DNA from: DATJMJ01 sp035503975
GTDB lineage: Bacteria > Actinomycetota > Acidimicrobiia > Acidimicrobiales > Palsa-688
Length of the DNA stretch: 53,356 nucleotides
NCBI GenBank assembly: GCA_035503975.1
Contig: DATJST010000312.1
Span: 1 to 53,356 of the forward strand
Direction of reading: 5' to 3'
Shown here in pieces: positions 16,878 to 25,310 of this stretch. Within the stretch, counting starts at the first letter, position 1. The number at the start of each line of letters is the position of its first letter. The translations under genes were made by a program, and so were the position numbers. The notes under the pieces are model-generated. The model worked only from the letters and a program-made list of their open reading frames with translations, had not been told where the DNA came from and made no database searches.

Positions 16878-17156
16878 GTGCCCGAGTTCCTGGTCGAGGT
16901 CTATTACCCCCGCTCGGCGCCGGCCAGCACCGTCCCCGGTCCTGCCGAGGTCGCCGCGGCAGCCGAACAACTGAGCAAGGAGGGCCTAGCCGCCCGTTTG
17001 GTGCGTTCGCTCTTCGTGCCCGACGACGAGACCTGCTTTTACCTGTTCCAGGCCGAGTCGATAGAGGTCGTCCGCGAGGCGGCGCGCCGCTCCCAACTGC
17101 GTTGCGACCGCGTTGCCGAGGTCGGCTCCGACTGGACGCCCTCGGGCATCCTTTGA
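16878..17156 (+). CDS. Small DUF4242-like ferredoxin-fold protein
   Basis: This 92-residue protein begins PEFLVEVYYPRS and continues with VRSLFVPDDETCFYLFQAES and VVREAARRSQLRCDRVAEV. The pattern of two beta-alpha-beta units, with a central DDETCFYLF strand, resembles DUF4242 and the small nickel-binding proteins of streptomycetes. The metal-binding His residues of those proteins are not visible, so metal binding is not claimed. It is cytosolic. The sigma-factor gene starts 36 bases downstream and may be cotranscribed. The GTG start follows from the -10 position. Confidence 0.65.
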   Translation: MPEFLVEVYYPRSAPASTVPGPAEVAAAAEQLSKEGLAARLVRSLFVPDDETCFYLFQAESIEVVREAARRSQLRCDRVAEVGSDWTPSGIL

Positions 17157-17192
17157 GCCTCTCCCGGTACCGGTAAGAAAGGTTCGCCTGCA

Positions 17193-17876
17193 ATGCCTGC
17201 CCGGACCGTTGCTGGCACCGTCAGCTCGTCGCGACCGAGACAGCTTTGCATTGACCCGGGCGAGGCCGCGCCGGAACTGACGGCGCGGGCGGCGCTAGGC
17301 CGCTCCGGCTGGTCGGGGGCGAGCGTCGGGACACTGGTGGAGCGGGCCAGGCGCGACGACATGGGCGCGTGGTCAGAGTTGGTCGCTCGCTTCAACGGCA
17401 TGATCGCCGCTGCCGCCCGGCGTTACCGGCTGGTCCCGGCCGATGTCGCCGAGGTCCAGCAGGCGACCTGGTTGCTGCTGCTTGTCAACCTGCACCGCAT
17501 CGAGCAGCCCGAACGCGTGGGGGGATGGCTGGCGACCACCGCTCGACGGGAAAGTCTCCAAGTGCTGCGCAGGGCCTGCAGGTACTCCCCCCGAGCCGCC
17601 GCCGTCTTCGCCGACCTGCCTGACCACCACTTACCCGAACCGGACGCTCGCCCCATAGCCGAGGAGCGCGAGGCCGTGCTGCGTGCCGCCTGGGCGAGGT
17701 TGCAGCCGCGGTGCCAGCACCTGCTCTCGCTGCTCATCGCCGATGACGAGCGCATCGGTTACCGCGACATCTCGGCGTTGCTGCGCATGCCGGTCGGCAG
17801 CATCGGGCCGACGCGGGGCAGGTGCCTCGAGCACCTCCGGCGCCTCGTCGAACAGGAGGGCATGACCAGCATCTGA
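17193..17876 (+). CDS. ECF-type sigma-70 family factor
   Basis: This 227-residue protein has the two ECF sigma domains. Region 2 is at about residues 48-115 (LVERARRDDMGAWSELVARF, VAEVQQATWLLLLVNLHRIE, VGGWLATTARRESLQVLRRA). Region 4 is at about 160-222 (LRAAWARLQPRCQHLLSLLI, then YRDISALLRMPVGSIGPTRG and CLEHLRRL). The first 40 residues are variable. It would direct RNA polymerase to a small regulon. No anti-sigma gene follows, which is unusual, so control may be transcriptional or through a distant partner. The ATG has AAAGG ten bases upstream. It lies directly before the hydantoinase pair (23 bases), but that pair has its own leaderless promoter. Confidence 0.85.
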   Translation: MPARTVAGTVSSSRPRQLCIDPGEAAPELTARAALGRSGWSGASVGTLVERARRDDMGAWSELVARFNGMIAAAARRYRLVPADVAEVQQATWLLLLVNLHRIEQPERVGGWLATTARRESLQVLRRACRYSPRAAAVFADLPDHHLPEPDARPIAEEREAVLRAAWARLQPRCQHLLSLLIADDERIGYRDISALLRMPVGSIGPTRGRCLEHLRRLVEQEGMTSI

Positions 17877-17887
17877 GGGCGGCGCGT

Positions 17888-17893
17888 TAGCTT
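17888..17893 (+). promoter_or_regulatory. -10 box of the leaderless hyuAB promoter
   Basis: TAGCTT is followed by exactly six bases and ATG 17900. The box overlaps the 23-base gap after the sigma gene, and there is no ribosome binding site. Confidence 0.5.
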
Positions 17894-17899
17894 GCTGTC

Positions 17900-19894
17900 A
17901 TGAGCAGGTCAGGCGCTCCTCCCGGCGCGGTGCGAGCCGGCGTCGACGTCGGGGGCACCTTCACCGACTTGGCGATCGTCGCTGGGCCCACCATAAGGCT
18001 GGCTAAGGTCCCGTCTACGCCGCAAGACCAGTCCCGGGGCGTGATGGCTGCGCTCAGCGCCGCCAGGCTCGCCGGAGACGAAGTGGACGTGCTCTCCCAT
18101 GGCACGACGGTGGCCACCAACGCCTTGCTGGAGCGGCGCGGGGCGCGCACCGCGCTGCTCACGACGGAGGGTTTCCGGGACGTTGTCGAGATCGGCCGCC
18201 AAGCGCGGCCGGCGCTCTACGACTTGACTCGCCCGCCACCACCCCCGCTGGTAGGCCGCGAGCAACGCTTCACCGTACGCGAGCGGACGGGACCGGAGGG
18301 CGAGCTCGTCCCCCTGGACCAGGCCCACCTGGAACGCGTCATCGAAGACATCCGCGCCGGCGAGTTCGAAGCGGTGGCGGTCTGTTTCCTCTTTTCCTTC
18401 CTCGACTCTGGGCATGAACGAGCGGCCGCCGCGGCTCTGTCCTGCGCGCTGCCCCAGTTAAGGGTGGCGCTTTCGAGCGACGTGCTCCCTTTGGTGCGCG
18501 AGTACGAACGCTTTTCGACCACGCTCGCCGACGCCTACCTGGGGCCCGTGCTCGAAGGCTACCTAAGCGAGCTCGGGCGGCGCCTGGGCGCTGGAGGTTT
18601 CCCCCAACCCGTCGTCATGCAGTCCTCGGGCGGCGTGACCAGCCTCGAGGCTGTCACACGGCGGCCGTCGTCGTGCGTCCTGTCAGGCCCCGCGGCTGGT
18701 GTCGTGGGGGCCACTTTCGCTGCCGCCGGCAGCGGCTTCGAAGACGTGCTCACCTTCGACATGGGCGGTACGAGCACCGACGTTGCCTTGGTCGTGGGGG
18801 GCGAGGTGCAGGCCACCACCACCGCCGTCATTGCCGGAGTGCCGGTCCACCACCCGATGGTGGACATCCATACGATCAGCGCCGGCGGGGGGTCGTTGGT
18901 GTGGGCGGACGGCGGCGGGGCCTGGAGGGTCGGCCCGCGATCGGCCGGAGCACGGCCGGGGCCGGCCTGCTACGGCCTCGGTGGGACGGCGGCGACCATT
19001 ACAGACGCCGACCTCTACCTCGGTTACCTCGCCGACGGCGCCAGGCTCGGAGGCTCCGTGGTCCTCGACAGGGCCCGGGCCGAGGGCGCTCTCCAGTCTG
19101 CGGGCGCGACGGTGGGGCTCTCCCCCCTGGAGGCCGCGCTGGGTGCGTTGCGGGTGGCCGAGGCTGAGATGGCCCGTGCGTTGCGCGTGGTGAGCACCGG
19201 GCGGGGTGCCGACCCGCGCCGTTTCGCCCTGGTGGCCTTCGGGGGGGCCGGGGCCATGCACGCTTGCCATCTGGCCGAGGAGCTCGGTGTTGGCACCGTT
19301 TTGGTGCCGGCTGCCGCCGGCGCCCTCAGCGCGCTCGGGCTAGCAGTGTCGGACGTGCGCCGTGACTTAGCGGTGGCGTTCCTGTCCTCCTTGCCCGAGC
19401 TCGACGTGGGCGCCATGGGCGCCGCCTTCGAGGCCCTCGAGCACCGGGCCTGCGCCGAGCTCGGGCGGCCAGAACTGCGGCGGGCCGCCGACCTGCGTTA
19501 CACGGGCCAGTCGTTCGAGCTCACAGTGCCGGCGGGTGACCCGGGGCGTTTGGGCGACAACTTCGCGGCTGCCCATCGGCGCCGCTACGGCTTTGACTTG
19601 CCGGGCGAGGTGGTCGAGGTCGTGGCCATCAGGGTGACGGCCACGGTGCGGGTGCCCAAGCCTGCGCTCGCCGGGCCCCGTCGCATGCGGGCCGAGCCGG
19701 TAACTCGTCGTACCGCTTTCTTCGACGGCTCCTGGGCCGAGGTGCCGGTGTTCTCCCTGGAGGCCGGGCAGGCGCTCGGACCGGCCAGCCGCGGCCCGGT
19801 TCTCGTCGAGCTGCCCGGCGCCACCTGCGTCGTCCAGCCCGGGTGGAGGGTGGCCAGTGACGAGGCGGGGGCGCTCGTAATGGAGATGTCGTGA
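17900..19894 (+). CDS. hyuA: Hydantoinase/oxoprolinase A-type subunit
   Basis: HyuA-type proteins are ATP-dependent ASKHA-fold subunits that, with HyuB, open hydantoin, 5-oxoproline or acetone/acetophenone-type substrates. The 664 residues begin with the phosphate-binding loop VDVGGTFTDLAIV (15-27), then DVLSHGTTVATNALLERRGA and LLTTEGFRDVVEIGRQ. The second ASKHA motif FDMGGTSTDVALV is near residue 286, and GGAGAMHACHLAEELGV near residue 450. The C-terminal domain has DLRYTGQSFELTVP. The protein is soluble and full length. It overlaps hyuB by four bases (GTGA), so the two chains are translationally coupled. The substrate is not decided by sequence; N-methylhydantoin, hydantoin or oxoproline are the usual options. 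Confidence 0.9.
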   Translation: MSRSGAPPGAVRAGVDVGGTFTDLAIVAGPTIRLAKVPSTPQDQSRGVMAALSAARLAGDEVDVLSHGTTVATNALLERRGARTALLTTEGFRDVVEIGRQARPALYDLTRPPPPPLVGREQRFTVRERTGPEGELVPLDQAHLERVIEDIRAGEFEAVAVCFLFSFLDSGHERAAAAALSCALPQLRVALSSDVLPLVREYERFSTTLADAYLGPVLEGYLSELGRRLGAGGFPQPVVMQSSGGVTSLEAVTRRPSSCVLSGPAAGVVGATFAAAGSGFEDVLTFDMGGTSTDVALVVGGEVQATTTAVIAGVPVHHPMVDIHTISAGGGSLVWADGGGAWRVGPRSAGARPGPACYGLGGTAATITDADLYLGYLADGARLGGSVVLDRARAEGALQSAGATVGLSPLEAALGALRVAEAEMARALRVVSTGRGADPRRFALVAFGGAGAMHACHLAEELGVGTVLVPAAAGALSALGLAVSDVRRDLAVAFLSSLPELDVGAMGAAFEALEHRACAELGRPELRRAADLRYTGQSFELTVPAGDPGRLGDNFAAAHRRRYGFDLPGEVVEVVAIRVTATVRVPKPALAGPRRMRAEPVTRRTAFFDGSWAEVPVFSLEAGQALGPASRGPVLVELPGATCVVQPGWRVASDEAGALVMEMS

Positions 19895-21489
19895 ACGCCA
19901 CGACCGGTGCCGCGGCCGGCCGCCTCGACCCGGTGAGCCTTTCCGTGCTGGTGAGCGCTCTGGCGGCGATAGCCGAAGAAATGGGTGCGGTCCTCGTGCG
20001 GAGCAGTTACTCCTCCAACATAAAAGAGCGCCGTGACTGCTCGTGCGCTCTTTACGACGCCGACGGCTGCCTGGTCGCCCAGGCTGAGCACATACCGGTG
20101 CACCTGGGCGCCATGCAGGAGTCAGTGCGGGTTGTGCGCGAGCGTGCGGCCGGTCCGGGCGACGTGTTCGTCCTCAACGACCCCTATGCAGGGGGCACGC
20201 ACCTCCCGGACATCACCATGGTCAGCCCGGTCGACTACGAGGGGGAGGTGATCGGTTATGCGGTCAACCGAGCGCACCACTCAGATGTCGGAGGAATGGC
20301 CCCGGGCTCGATGCCCAGCAGTTCCCGCTCGATCTACCAAGAAGGCCTCGTTGTCCCGCCCGTGCGATTGGTAAAGGCGGGTGAGCTCTGCGGCGACGTG
20401 CTCGACCTTGTGCTCGCGAACGTGCGCACACCCGCCGTGCGCCGTGTGGACCTGCTCGCGCAGGTGGCGGCCAACGCTGTTGGGGCGGAGCGCATGCGTG
20501 CCCTCGTGGCCCGTTATGGCTGGGACTTCGTCGAGCGGGCATGCAAGGAGGTGATCGCTTATGCCGAACGGCGCACCCGCCAAGCGCTGCTGGCCCTCCC
20601 CGAAGGCACCTACAAGGCGAGCGGGGAGCTGGAAGGCGACGGGGTGGAGCCCGGGGACATACCGGTTGAGGTGGCTGTCAGCGTGTACCGGGGCACCGTC
20701 ACGGTCGACTTCGCCGGCACCTCAGGCGCCGTCGCGGGCAACGTCAATTGCCCCCGCTCGGTTACCCTTTCCGCCTGCCTGTTCGCCCTGCGGTGCGCCC
20801 TCCCAGAGGACATACCGGTGAACGCGGGGGTGGCCGCGGCGCTAGAGATATTGCTGCCGCCCGCCTGCCTGCTCGATGCCCGCGCCCCGGTGGCGGTGGT
20901 GGCCGGCAATGTCGAGACCAGCCAGCGGGTGGCCGACGTCGTGCTCGCCGCCCTCGGGCAAGTTGTGGAGCTGCCGGCGGCCGGGCAGGGCACGATGAAC
21001 AACCTCATCATCGGCGGCCCGACCTGGAGCTACTACGAGACCATCGGTGGCGGCCAAGGGGCCCACTCGGGCGGCGACGGCGCTTCCGGGGTGCACGTCG
21101 GCATGACCAATACCCTCAACACACCGGTCGAGGCGCTGGAGCTCGAGTTCCCCGTGCGGGTGGAGAGCTACCAGTTGCGCTACGGCACCGGCGGTCTGGG
21201 CCGGTACCGGGGGGGAGACGGGACCGAACGACGCCTGCGCGTCCTCGAGCCGGCGAGCGTCTCGATCATCGCCGACCGGCGCCGCCACCGGCCCGCCGGC
21301 AAGCACGGCGGGGGAGACGGGGCCTGCGGCGAGAACCTGGTCGATGGGCTGCTCGTGGCGCCTAAGTTCAGCGCCGAGCTCCAGGCCGGCCAAGTGGTCG
21401 CCGTCCTGACACCTGGGGGCGGGGGCTACGGGCCGGCACCTCGGCCAGCCTCCGGACCACCCTCGCAAGCTGGCGGTCCGGCTTCCTAA
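19891..21489 (+). CDS. hyuB: Hydantoinase B-type subunit
   Basis: This 532-residue subunit pairs with HyuA. It has LDPVSLSVLVSALAAIAEEM at the start, then VLVRSSYSSNIKERRDCSCA and HIPVHLGAMQESV. The core of the family follows: GDVFVLNDPYAGGTHLPDIT, NRAHHSDVGGMAPGSMPSSS and GGQGAHSGGDGASGVHVGMT. The end, TPGGGGYG, is also conserved. The metal-binding His and Asp positions seen in this family (LNDPYAGGTHLPD, HHSDVGG) are intact, so the enzyme should be active. GTG 19891 overlaps the hyuA stop. No transporter for the substrate is adjacent. The gene ends 32 bases before a membrane-protein gene with its own promoter-like box. Confidence 0.9.
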   Translation: MNATTGAAAGRLDPVSLSVLVSALAAIAEEMGAVLVRSSYSSNIKERRDCSCALYDADGCLVAQAEHIPVHLGAMQESVRVVRERAAGPGDVFVLNDPYAGGTHLPDITMVSPVDYEGEVIGYAVNRAHHSDVGGMAPGSMPSSSRSIYQEGLVVPPVRLVKAGELCGDVLDLVLANVRTPAVRRVDLLAQVAANAVGAERMRALVARYGWDFVERACKEVIAYAERRTRQALLALPEGTYKASGELEGDGVEPGDIPVEVAVSVYRGTVTVDFAGTSGAVAGNVNCPRSVTLSACLFALRCALPEDIPVNAGVAAALEILLPPACLLDARAPVAVVAGNVETSQRVADVVLAALGQVVELPAAGQGTMNNLIIGGPTWSYYETIGGGQGAHSGGDGASGVHVGMTNTLNTPVEALELEFPVRVESYQLRYGTGGLGRYRGGDGTERRLRVLEPASVSIIADRRRHRPAGKHGGGDGACGENLVDGLLVAPKFSAELQAGQVVAVLTPGGGGYGPAPRPASGPPSQAGGPAS

Positions 21490-21506
21490 GCTCGACGCCC
21501 GCGCTT

Positions 21507-21512
21507 TAGGCT
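21507..21512 (+). promoter_or_regulatory. -10-like box before the GT-C-like gene
   Basis: TAGGCT lies nine bases before ATG 21522, giving at most a two- or three-base leader. No ribosome binding site is seen. This is a near-leaderless candidate. Confidence 0.35.
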
Positions 21513-21521
21513 CTGCCGGGG

Positions 21522-23387
21522 ATGGCGCACGACCCTGGTAGCTCCGCCCTTCCCGTGGCCGGGCGGTACTCGAGAGCTGCCATGCCGGCCGCGACGACCG
21601 GGGCACCCGCCGGCGACGCAGAGCTGGCGGCGACCACCCCTGCTGGCCCGCGCGGGCGCCCGCTCCCCCAGGCGTGGTGGGCTGGCATGGCCCACGCCGC
21701 CTCGTTGCTGGCGGCGTTCGCGTTCTGGCTGTCGCTCGGGCGCGGGCTGTGGTTCTTCCAGGACGACTGGGACTTCCTGGAGCGCCGCGGCCTTGGTTAC
21801 GCACCCGGCAACCAACGCAGTCTGTGGTTCGCTCACAACGAGCACTGGTCCACCCTGCCTATCCTGCTCTGGCGCGCTTTGTACAGCGTGTTCGCGCTCG
21901 GCACCTACTGGCCGTACCTCGTGTGCTTGCTCCTGGTGCAGCTGGCGGTGATGCACCTGATCTGGCGCTGGTGCCGGAGAGCAGGCTGCGACCCCTGGGT
22001 GGCGTTCGCGGCCGCAGCACTCGTCGGGCTCATGGGGGCCGGGGCATCGGACTTCCTCTCCGCCTTCCAGGTCACCTTCGTCGGCTCGGTCATGTTCGGC
22101 CTCATCGCCATCGACCTCATCGAGCGGGTGGACCAGCGCCGGGACGTGGCGGCTTCGCTCGCGCTCCTTGCCAGCTTGATGTGCTCGACCGTCGGGGACG
22201 CGATGGTGGCCGGGACAGCCGTCCTGCTCTTTGCGCGGCGACCGGCGCGCAGGGCGGCGGTCGTCCTGGCGCTGCCGGTCGCCAGCTACGCCATCTGGTT
22301 CGCCTTCCTCGGGCGCCCTTCGGTGAGCGCCCCGACCGACCATTTCACCTTCTCCACGCTCAGTACGTTGCCCGGGTACATCTGGTTCGGGCTCTCGACG
22401 GGCCTTGGCACCACCTTCAATTACGTCGATGCCGGCGCGGCCATCCTCGTCGGCCTCGCCGCCTGGGTGATATGGCACATGCGCGCCCTGTGGCAGGAAG
22501 CCCCGTCGGCTCTCGGCCTGTGCGCAGCATCGGTCTGCTTCTGGGCACTCGCCGGCCTCGGCCGGGACACAACAGCGGGGGCGTCCACCGCCGTCATCTC
22601 GCGGTACGTCTTCGTCGGGACCGCTGTCTTGCTGCCGGTCATCGCCAAGCTGCTCAGTTCAGCCTCCGCCCATCCCGCGGCGCGGCTCACCGTCGTCACC
22701 GTCCTGCTCGGGACCGTGCTCGGCAACATCGGCCAGGCCCAGACCGCCGCGACCGCTAGCGTCGCCCAGGAGACCACCCTCAAAGTGGCGCTGGCCGGGG
22801 CGGCGCGCCTGCTCGCCCAGGGCGTGCCCGACGTGTCCGGCCCGGACGCGCCCCCCGTGGGCCTCTACCCGTCGCTGTCAGCAGCCACGGTCGCGCGCCT
22901 GTACCGCTCAGGCGTACTGCCGCGGCTGGCGGTTAGCCCGGTTGACCTTGCCAACAGCCGGGCCCTGCTCGCGCTGGGGACCTGGAACGGCCGGCGTACC
23001 GCCCTGCTCGACCACCCCCTGTTCCGCGGGCGCTTCCGGGTTGTGAACACGATTGACGGCATCGTCGCCCGGCAGGGGCCCGGCTGCGTATCGGTGGCAC
23101 CCGAGACCCTCAGCCCTGCCATGCAGGTCTGGCTGCGCATGGCCCCCGGCCCGAGCTCGGCATCGGTCGAGCTGAGCGCCGCCCCAGCGTCGCCCGGCCT
23201 GACCAACTATGTCGGGGCGCTGCTTGTGCCTTACTCCGGCCCGGCGGCGCACGCGCCCGTGCAGCTGGTCGTGCCGAACAACGGCACCGGGTACCTGAGC
23301 GACGACGACAACCGTGCCGAAGTCGTGCTCATCTGGGACATCGGGACACCTTTGTTGCTCTGCGGCCTGGCCGGCGCCGGGGGCTGA
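21522..23387 (+). CDS. Multi-pass membrane protein, GT-C glycosyltransferase-like
   Basis: This 621-residue protein has a disordered Ala/Pro N-terminus of about 50 residues, then roughly ten membrane helices up to about residue 410, and a C-terminal extracytoplasmic part of about 200 residues. Just after the first helix is FFQDDWDFLERRG, an acidic loop of the kind that carries the catalytic Asp in GT-C lipid-linked sugar transferases. LWFAHNEHWSTLPILLWRAL follows. This suggests transfer of a sugar to a lipid, protein or cell-wall acceptor on the outer face, but I recognise no specific family, so the function is inferred from topology and the acidic loop. The C-terminal domain (YRSGVLPRLAVSPVDLANSR, VNTIDGIVARQGPGC) is unfamiliar. 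ATG 21582 is a possible later start. Confidence 0.55.
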   Translation: MAHDPGSSALPVAGRYSRAAMPAATTGAPAGDAELAATTPAGPRGRPLPQAWWAGMAHAASLLAAFAFWLSLGRGLWFFQDDWDFLERRGLGYAPGNQRSLWFAHNEHWSTLPILLWRALYSVFALGTYWPYLVCLLLVQLAVMHLIWRWCRRAGCDPWVAFAAAALVGLMGAGASDFLSAFQVTFVGSVMFGLIAIDLIERVDQRRDVAASLALLASLMCSTVGDAMVAGTAVLLFARRPARRAAVVLALPVASYAIWFAFLGRPSVSAPTDHFTFSTLSTLPGYIWFGLSTGLGTTFNYVDAGAAILVGLAAWVIWHMRALWQEAPSALGLCAASVCFWALAGLGRDTTAGASTAVISRYVFVGTAVLLPVIAKLLSSASAHPAARLTVVTVLLGTVLGNIGQAQTAATASVAQETTLKVALAGAARLLAQGVPDVSGPDAPPVGLYPSLSAATVARLYRSGVLPRLAVSPVDLANSRALLALGTWNGRRTALLDHPLFRGRFRVVNTIDGIVARQGPGCVSVAPETLSPAMQVWLRMAPGPSSASVELSAAPASPGLTNYVGALLVPYSGPAAHAPVQLVVPNNGTGYLSDDDNRAEVVLIWDIGTPLLLCGLAGAGG

Positions 23388-23405
23388 GGCCCCGCACCAG
23401 GCGCG

Positions 23406-23411
23406 TATCAT
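23406..23411 (+). promoter_or_regulatory. -10-like TATCAT before the ferritin-like/DUF362 gene
   Basis: TATCAT is a strong -10 match. Six bases further on is ACG 23418, which is in frame with the downstream gene. The first standard start codon in that frame is GTG 23454, which has no ribosome binding site. Confidence 0.45.
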
Positions 23412-23453
23412 GGGCGGACGCCCGACGACCTGGAACCCGCGCTCCTCGATGAC

Positions 23454-25310
23454 GTGGACCAGCTGCTGGAGCGCTGGCGGGTGCGTTACGCCGGGCGCCC
23501 CGCGGCCGAGCTGCGCCGCCTTGTACTGCTTTCGCTCGAGCGGGAGCAGATCGTCGCGGTCGCCTACCGGGAGGAAGCGGTGGCCGGCCGGGTCGCCGGA
23601 CTGGACATCGACAAGGATGCCAAGGACTTGGTCCGCCAGGCCCTGGTGTGGATCTGGAAGGACGAGCAGCTCCACGCCGAGTACATCCGGGGGGCACTGC
23701 TGCGGGCCAAGGGGGCTGCGGCCAAGGTCATCGTTTACGGCCGTCAGCTTCAAGGCGCGCTGTCGGGTTGGACATCGGCCACCTCAAATCACCGCGACCC
23801 GAGGACGGCCCCGTTCCGGGCCGGTGCGGCCGGCGCTCTCGTCGTGCTCGGGCGGGTCAGCGGCCAGGTGCCGGCCGTGCTGCAACGCGAGCTCCACTTC
23901 CAGACCTTCCGTCACTACTGCCGGCTCAACGTCGCCCTCGAGGCCAGCGCGGAACGTGCCTACCGCCGGGTGGTCGAGCTCTGCGACGACCCGGCCGAAC
24001 GAGCCGCCTTCGAGGCCATCCGGCTCGACGAGGCACGCCACACCGAGGCGTTCAACGTGCTGGTGGACGAGCTGACCGAAGACGACCGGCTGGCGCGCCC
24101 CGACGGCGGTGCCCGGCTCGCTGAACGCCTGGCTGCCATCAGCCCTTGGTTCATCCCGGCCGACCTGCGAGCTGCGCTGCCGTTAGGGGAAGGGCCGCCG
24201 GCCAACGGGGCAGGCAGGCGGCGGACCTTCGGCTCGCGCCGGCGCGTGGTCGCCCGCCACGGAGCCCCGGGAGCGCCCGTGGCGAGCAAGCGGAGGCTCC
24301 TCGAAGAGTGCCTGGACGGCGCCGGTCTCGGGGAAATGGCGGCCGGCGCGGCCACCGCGGCCGTTCGGGTGGCCTTCATGCTTGGCTATGACCGGCGGGA
24401 CACTTCCAACGTGACCAGCCCGGAGCTGGTCGAAATGCTGGCGTCGTACCTGCGCCGCCACGGCGTCGGGGATGTGGCCGTGCTCGAGGCACCCACCGTT
24501 TACGGCAACAGCTACGCCCACCGGTCGGTTGCCGAAGTCGCCGCCTACTTCGGTTTCTCTTCGGACATGTACCGGGTGGTGGACATCAGCGAGGACCTCG
24601 AGCCCTTTACCTTCGAGCGCGGGTTCGTCGAGCACGCCATCAGTTCCACGTGGTTGGCGGCCGACCTGCGCGTGGTCGTACCCAAGCTGCGTACCGCACC
24701 GACCGATTTCGCCCATCTCAGCCTGTGCACGCTCGAAGGCAGTACGGGACGCATCGACGAGACCGTCTACGCCGGCCGGCAGCTCGACTACCGCTCGGCC
24801 ACCATGATGCTGCTCGACGTCGCTCCCCCCGACTTCTCTCTCGTCGACGGATGGGACCCGGTGGCGGACGGGCCGTTTGGGGTGATGGGCTGCCACCGTC
24901 CCGCACACGTACGGCACCTGTACGCCGGAGCCGATGCTCTCGCCGTGGACGAGGTTGTGCTGGCCGACCTGGGTGTGCGCGATCCGAGGCGGGCGCCGGT
25001 GCTGCGCCGGGCCTACCACTGGTTCGGGATCGACCCCGGCCCGGTTGAGGTGGAAGGCAAGCGAGCCGACCTGCACGCGGAGCTTCGAGGTGCGCACGCG
25101 TCGCCCTGGTGGCGGGCGATCGGGCTCTTGTCCGACCCGGTGTACACCTATCTCAGTCAGCGAGGGGCCGTCTTCGTCCCCGCCCTCGACAGAGCTGCCT
25201 TCCCGGCTCTGGGACCGGCCAGCCCATTTGTGCGCTCCGTGCAATGGGCCACCCAGCGGGTCTTTGGTCTCCGCCCAGCCCCGAGGTCTGCGGCCGGCAC
25301 ATGCGCTTAG
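23454..25310 (+). CDS. Ferritin-like di-iron / DUF362 fusion protein
   Basis: Two families are joined. The first 240 residues form a four-helix ferritin-like bundle with a full di-iron ligand set: E30 or E31, E71xxH74 (DEQLHAEYI), E163 and E193xxH196 (LDEARHTEAF). The second half, from about residue 278, is a DUF362-type domain (VTSPELVEMLASYLRRHGVG, VLEAPTVYGNSYAHR, then VVVPKLRTAPTDFAHLSLCT and a late MGCHRPAHVRHLYAGADALA). DUF362 proteins are often tied to iron-sulfur chemistry, but I see no cysteine cluster here. The linker at about 240-278 is basic. Oxidation by the di-iron site is an inference. The last ten bases overlap the following methyltransferase, so the two are translationally coupled. 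The start is uncertain: an in-frame extension to 23418 has no ATG, GTG or TTG. Confidence 0.7.
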   Translation: MDQLLERWRVRYAGRPAAELRRLVLLSLEREQIVAVAYREEAVAGRVAGLDIDKDAKDLVRQALVWIWKDEQLHAEYIRGALLRAKGAAAKVIVYGRQLQGALSGWTSATSNHRDPRTAPFRAGAAGALVVLGRVSGQVPAVLQRELHFQTFRHYCRLNVALEASAERAYRRVVELCDDPAERAAFEAIRLDEARHTEAFNVLVDELTEDDRLARPDGGARLAERLAAISPWFIPADLRAALPLGEGPPANGAGRRRTFGSRRRVVARHGAPGAPVASKRRLLEECLDGAGLGEMAAGAATAAVRVAFMLGYDRRDTSNVTSPELVEMLASYLRRHGVGDVAVLEAPTVYGNSYAHRSVAEVAAYFGFSSDMYRVVDISEDLEPFTFERGFVEHAISSTWLAADLRVVVPKLRTAPTDFAHLSLCTLEGSTGRIDETVYAGRQLDYRSATMMLLDVAPPDFSLVDGWDPVADGPFGVMGCHRPAHVRHLYAGADALAVDEVVLADLGVRDPRRAPVLRRAYHWFGIDPGPVEVEGKRADLHAELRGAHASPWWRAIGLLSDPVYTYLSQRGAVFVPALDRAAFPALGPASPFVRSVQWATQRVFGLRPAPRSAAGTCA

